A stretch of DNA of 5,781 bases from Candidatus Stahliibacteriota bacterium (GTDB lineage Bacteria; Hydrothermota; Tepidihabitantia; B3-TA06), in the NCBI GenBank assembly GCA_030592225.1, contig JAUVJT010000137.1, positions 1-5,781 on the forward strand. The letters are read 5' to 3'. The notes beneath the pieces are model-generated. The model saw nothing but the letters and a program-made list of their open reading frames with translations. It was not told the DNA's origin and ran no database searches. The position numbers and the translations under genes are program-made. Positions 5,388 through 5,781 of this stretch are shown here, one piece after another (position 1 is the stretch's first letter; every line of letters begins with the position of its first letter).

Positions 5388-5781
5388 GTGAATCTCTACA
5401 GTTTGATTAAGCCGGAGTGTATACAGTTAAACGTTTCGGCAAAAAAGAAAAAAGACGTATTGCGAGAACTCGTTTGTTGCATTCGCAAAGACAAGGATTC
5501 GGAACTTCTCGTCTCCACCCTTCTGAAACGAGAAGAACTGGGCTCTACAGGAATCGGTAAGGGCGTTGCTATTCCGCACGGCCGTTCGCTTGTTGCCGAT
5601 AAGTTGGAAATCGTGGTGGGGCGTTCCGACGCCGGGGTGGCGTTTGACGCCATAGACAAGAAGCCGGTGCACCTTTTCTTTCTCATAGTGGCTCCACCAC
5701 AAGATCCGGGCAATCAATACCTTATAACCCTGGGCAGGGTTGCGGTAATTTGCCAGGAACTTCTTAAACGCAAACGCTACG
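5388..5781 (+). CDS. PTS system EIIA component, PtsN/fructose type (partial, 3' end missing)
   Basis: The 131 visible codons encode a type-2 PTS EIIA domain, which receives phosphate from HPr on a histidine. It may pass this to a sugar-specific EIIB or, in PtsN-like proteins, act in regulation. The active-site motif is ELGSTGIGKGVAIPHGRS, with the phosphorylated His at residue 64. The pattern VHLFFLIVAPPQDPGNQYLITLGRVA is the conserved second half. EIIA domains of this kind are about 145-150 residues, so the domain is nearly complete but the end of the gene is beyond the window, and fused domains further on cannot be excluded. No EIIB or EIIC partner is visible. The GTG start is set by AGGAGG at 5378-5383, and the gene has its own likely promoter. 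Confidence 0.9.
   Translation, partial: MNLYSLIKPECIQLNVSAKKKKDVLRELVCCIRKDKDSELLVSTLLKREELGSTGIGKGVAIPHGRSLVADKLEIVVGRSDAGVAFDAIDKKPVHLFFLIVAPPQDPGNQYLITLGRVAVICQELLKRKRY

Noticed and set aside
5396..5717. Two overlapping open frames on the - strand opposite the PTS EIIA gene
   Set aside because: The + strand encodes a clear EIIA domain with active-site His and ribosome binding site; the antisense frames have no recognisable features.

Overview
The window holds the downstream end of a bacterial ribosomal-protein/RNA-polymerase operon (alpha operon) and the genes that follow it, all on the + strand and tightly packed. The order is infA (3' end only), rpmJ, rpsM, rpsK, rpsD, rpoA, rplQ, panD, a short glmU-like nucleotidyltransferase gene, a membrane-anchored LytR_C-domain gene, rsfS, and the 5' part of a PTS EIIA gene that runs off the end. 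No gap exceeds about 60 bases. There are no RNA genes, insertion sequences, CRISPR arrays or convincing terminators.

The organism is a bacterium: it has IF-1, bL36, bL17, the bacterial alpha subunit and RsfS, with strong AGGAGG-type ribosome binding sites. I cannot name the phylum. The divergent alpha C-terminal domain, the Lys-rich L17 tail, the truncated GlmU-like protein and the LytR_C-rsfS neighbourhood suggest a deep-branching or uncultured Gram-negative-type lineage (perhaps FCB-like) rather than a well-studied model group. That placement is inference.

Positions 1-3289 are the conserved translation/transcription block. Positions 3290-5335 form a run of coupled genes: the rplQ stop abuts the panD GTG, panD and glmU-like overlap by GTGA, the glmU-like gene ends at or inside the LytR_C gene, and LytR_C and rsfS overlap by ATGA. 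Ribosome synthesis is thus linked to beta-alanine/CoA precursor supply, to UDP-sugar and envelope functions, and to ribosome silencing. The first clear break is at 5332-5387, where a TTGACA promoter overlapping the rsfS stop and an AGGAGG site precede a PTS EIIA gene.

I see no entirely new multi-gene system. The points most worth a second look are: an RNA polymerase alpha C-terminal domain lacking the DNA-contact arginine equivalent to E. coli R265; a 72-residue Lys-rich extension on L17; panD inserted after rplQ, with Tyr at position 11; a GlmU-like protein lacking the acetyltransferase region; and a probable non-canonical ATC start for the LytR_C membrane protein.
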